A stretch of 7,812 nt of DNA from an uncultured Parabacteroides sp. (GTDB lineage Bacteria; Bacteroidota; Bacteroidia; Bacteroidales; Tannerellaceae), in contig USAD01000130.1 in assembly GCA_900552415.1 (NCBI GenBank), positions 1-7,812 on the forward strand, written 5' to 3'. The notes under the pieces were generated by a model, which was not told the origin of the DNA, did not search any database, and worked only from the letters and a program-made list of their open reading frames with translations. Shown here piece by piece: positions 6,361 through 7,812 of the stretch. Every line of letters starts with the position of its first letter. Position 1 is the first letter of the stretch. Both the position numbers and the translations under genes were made by a program.

Positions 6361-7407
6361 ATGAGACAGGAGGAGAAATCGGCCTTGTTGACCTTGCGGA
6401 CTGTAGCGTTCAGTGAGGCGAGAGATGCCGTGATTATTTTGGATCAAACACAATTGCCGGCTCGTGAGGTGTATGTCTCGTTGAGGACGGCGGAGGATAT
6501 TTGGGAAGCGATTTACCATTTGAAAGTACGTGGGGCTCCAGCGATCGGGATTGCCGCGGCTTATGGTATCGCTGTTTGCATGAGTCGCTTTGAGGGAACC
6601 GACAGGGAGGCGTTCATCCGGGAATTCAAGCGAGTGAAAGCCTATTTGGCAAGCTCGCGGCCGACTGCCGTGAATCTTTCGGCCGCCTTGGAACGGATGG
6701 AGCGTGCGCTTATGAAAAAGGCGGATGGTTCTGTTGGCGAGTGGAAAGAATTGCTGATGGAGGAGGCGTTGGCGATCCGTGAGGAGGACGCGGCCGCTTG
6801 TCGGCGGATTGGCGAGAACGCGTTGGCTTTCCTGAAACCGGGGATGGGCATATTGACCCATTGCAATGCGGGGCATTTGGCCGTCTCGGAATATGGTACG
6901 GCTTTGGCTCCGATTTATCTGGGCGAGGAGAGAGGTTATGACTTCAAGGTCTTTGTTGATGAGACCCGGCCGTTGCTTCAAGGTGCCCGGCTGACGGCTT
7001 ATGAGCTGAGCAGGGCTGGTGTCGACGCGACCCTGATTTGCGACAATATGGCCTCGTTGGTGATGAGCAAGGGCTGGGTGCAGGCCGTGGTGGTCGGATG
7101 CGACCGGGTAGCCGCCAATGGGGATGTGGCCAATAAGATCGGAACATCGGGAGTGGCGATCTTGGCCCACCATTATGGTATTCCGTTCTATGTCCTGGGA
7201 CCGACCTCCACGATCGATACACGCTGTGCGACAGGCGCGGATATCGTGATCGAGGAGCGTGATCCTAAAGAGATTACGGATATGTGGTATGCCCATCGGA
7301 TGGCACCGGATGGCATAAAGGCTTATAACCCGTCGTTTGACGTGACGCCCCATGAGCTGATCAGCGCTATAATAACCGAGAAAGGGGTGTATTATAAAAA
7401 TATTTAG
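6361..7407 (+). CDS. mtnA: S-methyl-5-thioribose-1-phosphate isomerase
   Basis: Aldose-ketose isomerase that converts 5-methylthioribose 1-phosphate to 5-methylthioribulose 1-phosphate in methionine salvage; some homologues also take 5-deoxyribose 1-phosphate. It belongs to the eIF2B-alpha/MtnA fold. The 348 residues match the family length. Visible motifs: KVRGAPAIG (55-63) in the substrate pocket, THCNAGHLA (166-173) with the catalytic C168, DNMAS (228-232), VGCDRVAANGDVANKIGT (245-262) with the catalytic D248, PTSTID (281-286) and a C-terminal PSFDVTP (324-330). The ATG at 6361 gives a full-length N-terminus and follows a good promoter by a short leader. It appears to be transcribed alone: no other salvage gene is in the window, and rpsU has its own promoter starting 8 bases after the stop. 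No terminator is visible after it, so some readthrough into rpsU is likely. Cytoplasmic. Confidence 0.95.
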   Translation: MRQEEKSALLTLRTVAFSEARDAVIILDQTQLPAREVYVSLRTAEDIWEAIYHLKVRGAPAIGIAAAYGIAVCMSRFEGTDREAFIREFKRVKAYLASSRPTAVNLSAALERMERALMKKADGSVGEWKELLMEEALAIREEDAAACRRIGENALAFLKPGMGILTHCNAGHLAVSEYGTALAPIYLGEERGYDFKVFVDETRPLLQGARLTAYELSRAGVDATLICDNMASLVMSKGWVQAVVVGCDRVAANGDVANKIGTSGVAILAHHYGIPFYVLGPTSTIDTRCATGADIVIEERDPKEITDMWYAHRMAPDGIKAYNPSFDVTPHELISAIITEKGVYYKNI

Positions 7408-7415
7408 GCGAAAGT

Positions 7416-7446
7416 TTTGCTAATACCGAAACAATCAGTAATTTTG
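7416..7446 (+). promoter_or_regulatory. Bacteroidetes-type promoter of rpsU
   Basis: TTTG (7416-7419), 19 bases, then TAATTTTG (7439-7446), the same -7 octamer as the mtnA promoter. Transcription should start near 7452, giving a leader of about 45 very A/T-rich bases without a Shine-Dalgarno sequence next to the start codon. Confidence 0.8.
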
Positions 7447-7496
7447 CCGCTCAATTTAAGGATATAATAAACAAAGTAATAATAACAAATTAAATT

Positions 7497-7688
7497 ATGA
7501 TCGTAGTTCCATTAAAAGAAGGCGAAAACATTGAGAAAGCGCTTAAGAAGTTTAAGAGAAAATTCGAGAAGACTGGTGTCGTAAAAGAGCTCAGAAACCG
7601 TCAGGCATTCGAGAAACCGTCTGTTACTAAGAGAAAACAGATGATGCGCGCTATTTACGTACAACATTTGCAGCAAGCAGAGGAGTAA
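7497..7688 (+). CDS. rpsU: 30S ribosomal protein bS21
   Basis: Small basic protein of the 30S subunit, 63 residues, the usual length in Bacteroidetes. It begins MIVVPLKEGENIEKALKKFKR and continues with the family signature RKFEKTGVVKELRNRQAFEKPS, then a Lys/Arg-rich KRKQMMRAIYV helix. In Bacteroidetes bS21 helps cover the anti-Shine-Dalgarno end of 16S rRNA on the 30S platform, which fits the lack of Shine-Dalgarno sequences throughout this window. The ATG at 7497 is preceded by AACAAATTAAATT, an A-rich leader typical of highly expressed genes in this phylum. A putative recombinase gene follows after 51 bases, the order I know from Bacteroidales. Confidence 0.97.
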   Translation: MIVVPLKEGENIEKALKKFKRKFEKTGVVKELRNRQAFEKPSVTKRKQMMRAIYVQHLQQAEE

Positions 7689-7703
7689 TTATCTCTCTGA
7701 GGA

Positions 7704-7735
7704 TTTGTTTTATTGAATTCTTATTCCTATTTTCG
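7704..7735 (+). promoter_or_regulatory. Possible promoter before the recombinase gene
   Basis: TTTG (7704-7707), 20 bases, then TATTTTCG (7728-7735), one base off the TAnnTTTG consensus and with the same TTCG ending as the riboswitch promoter. Transcription would begin near 7740, exactly at the first candidate ATG. It may be a chance match; cotranscription with rpsU is equally possible. Confidence 0.4.
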
Positions 7736-7739
7736 TCAC

Positions 7740-7812
7740 ATGAATGTTGATGACGAGAATATGCCTAAGGAGGAGTTCTTGGATTACTTGAAGTACGAGC
7801 GGAATTATTCCC
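7740..7812 (+). CDS. xerC: XerC-like tyrosine recombinase, N-terminal fragment
   Basis: Only 24 codons are inside the window; the frame is open to the last base. The peptide contains EEFLDYLKYERNYS, which resembles the start of the SAM-like, core-DNA-binding domain of XerC/XerD recombinases (chromosome dimer resolution at dif). The catalytic R-H-R-Y residues lie outside the window, so activity cannot be judged. Two starts are possible: ATG at 7740, or ATG at 7761, which gives MPKEEFLDYL, closer to the usual family N-terminus. The position just after rpsU supports the call, because rpsU-xerC is a familiar order in Bacteroidales. It could be another tyrosine recombinase rather than XerC itself. 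Confidence 0.65.
   Translation, partial: MNVDDENMPKEEFLDYLKYERNYS

Noticed and set aside
6160..7353. Minus-strand open frame of 397 codons opposite mtnA
   Set aside because: It lies antisense to a clear, complete mtnA and its translation is rich in R, H, P and S with no family motif; it also runs through the riboswitch promoter.
6361..7407. mtnA as the target of the cobalamin riboswitch
   Set aside because: The aptamer is on the opposite strand and points away from mtnA, which has its own exact-match promoter.

Overview
The window looks like chromosomal DNA from a Bacteroidales bacterium, most likely a Parabacteroides-like gut anaerobe. Three things support this. The promoters fit the Bacteroidetes pattern (TTTG, about 19 bases, TAnnTTTG) and genes start without Shine-Dalgarno sequences. 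The protein families are Bacteroidetes-type: a PorT-like outer-membrane barrel, a 63-residue bS21, and a 7TMR-HDED/HD phosphohydrolase ending in YPDLKK. The order rpsU then a tyrosine recombinase is also the one I know from Bacteroidales. The genus is an inference.

Layout: (1) 1-1537, plus strand: the 3' part of a PgpH-type membrane HDIG phosphohydrolase, cut by the window edge and broken by a frameshift near position 390. (2) 5085-1534, minus strand: a compact operon of outer-membrane beta-barrel protein, primosomal helicase PriA and low-molecular-weight protein tyrosine phosphatase. Gaps are 8 and 13 bases, and a good promoter lies upstream of the barrel gene. Its last stop codon overlaps the stop of the convergent phosphohydrolase. 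(3) 5086-6360: about 1.3 kb without a convincing protein gene. It holds a complete cobalamin riboswitch on the minus strand (about 6198-6013), a strong minus-strand terminator (5900-5851), and repeat and hairpin motifs between 5180 and 5640. (4) 6361-7812, plus strand: mtnA (methionine salvage), rpsU (ribosomal protein bS21) and the first codons of a XerC-like recombinase. Each has its own recognisable or possible promoter.

Most genes are housekeeping. The most interesting item is the orphan cobalamin riboswitch. Its promoter places the start of transcription at the first base of helix P1, and a near-perfect terminator follows about 110 bases after the aptamer. On that strand no recognisable gene follows until the barrel gene about 770 bases further on, which has its own promoter. 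This could be a B12-controlled stand-alone RNA of about 350 nt, a riboswitch for a very small peptide, or the relic of a lost B12 gene. Two other points deserve checking: the frameshift in the c-di-AMP phosphodiesterase-type gene, and a serine replacing one of the eight zinc-binding cysteines of PriA. I saw no CRISPR array, insertion sequence, tRNA or rRNA gene.
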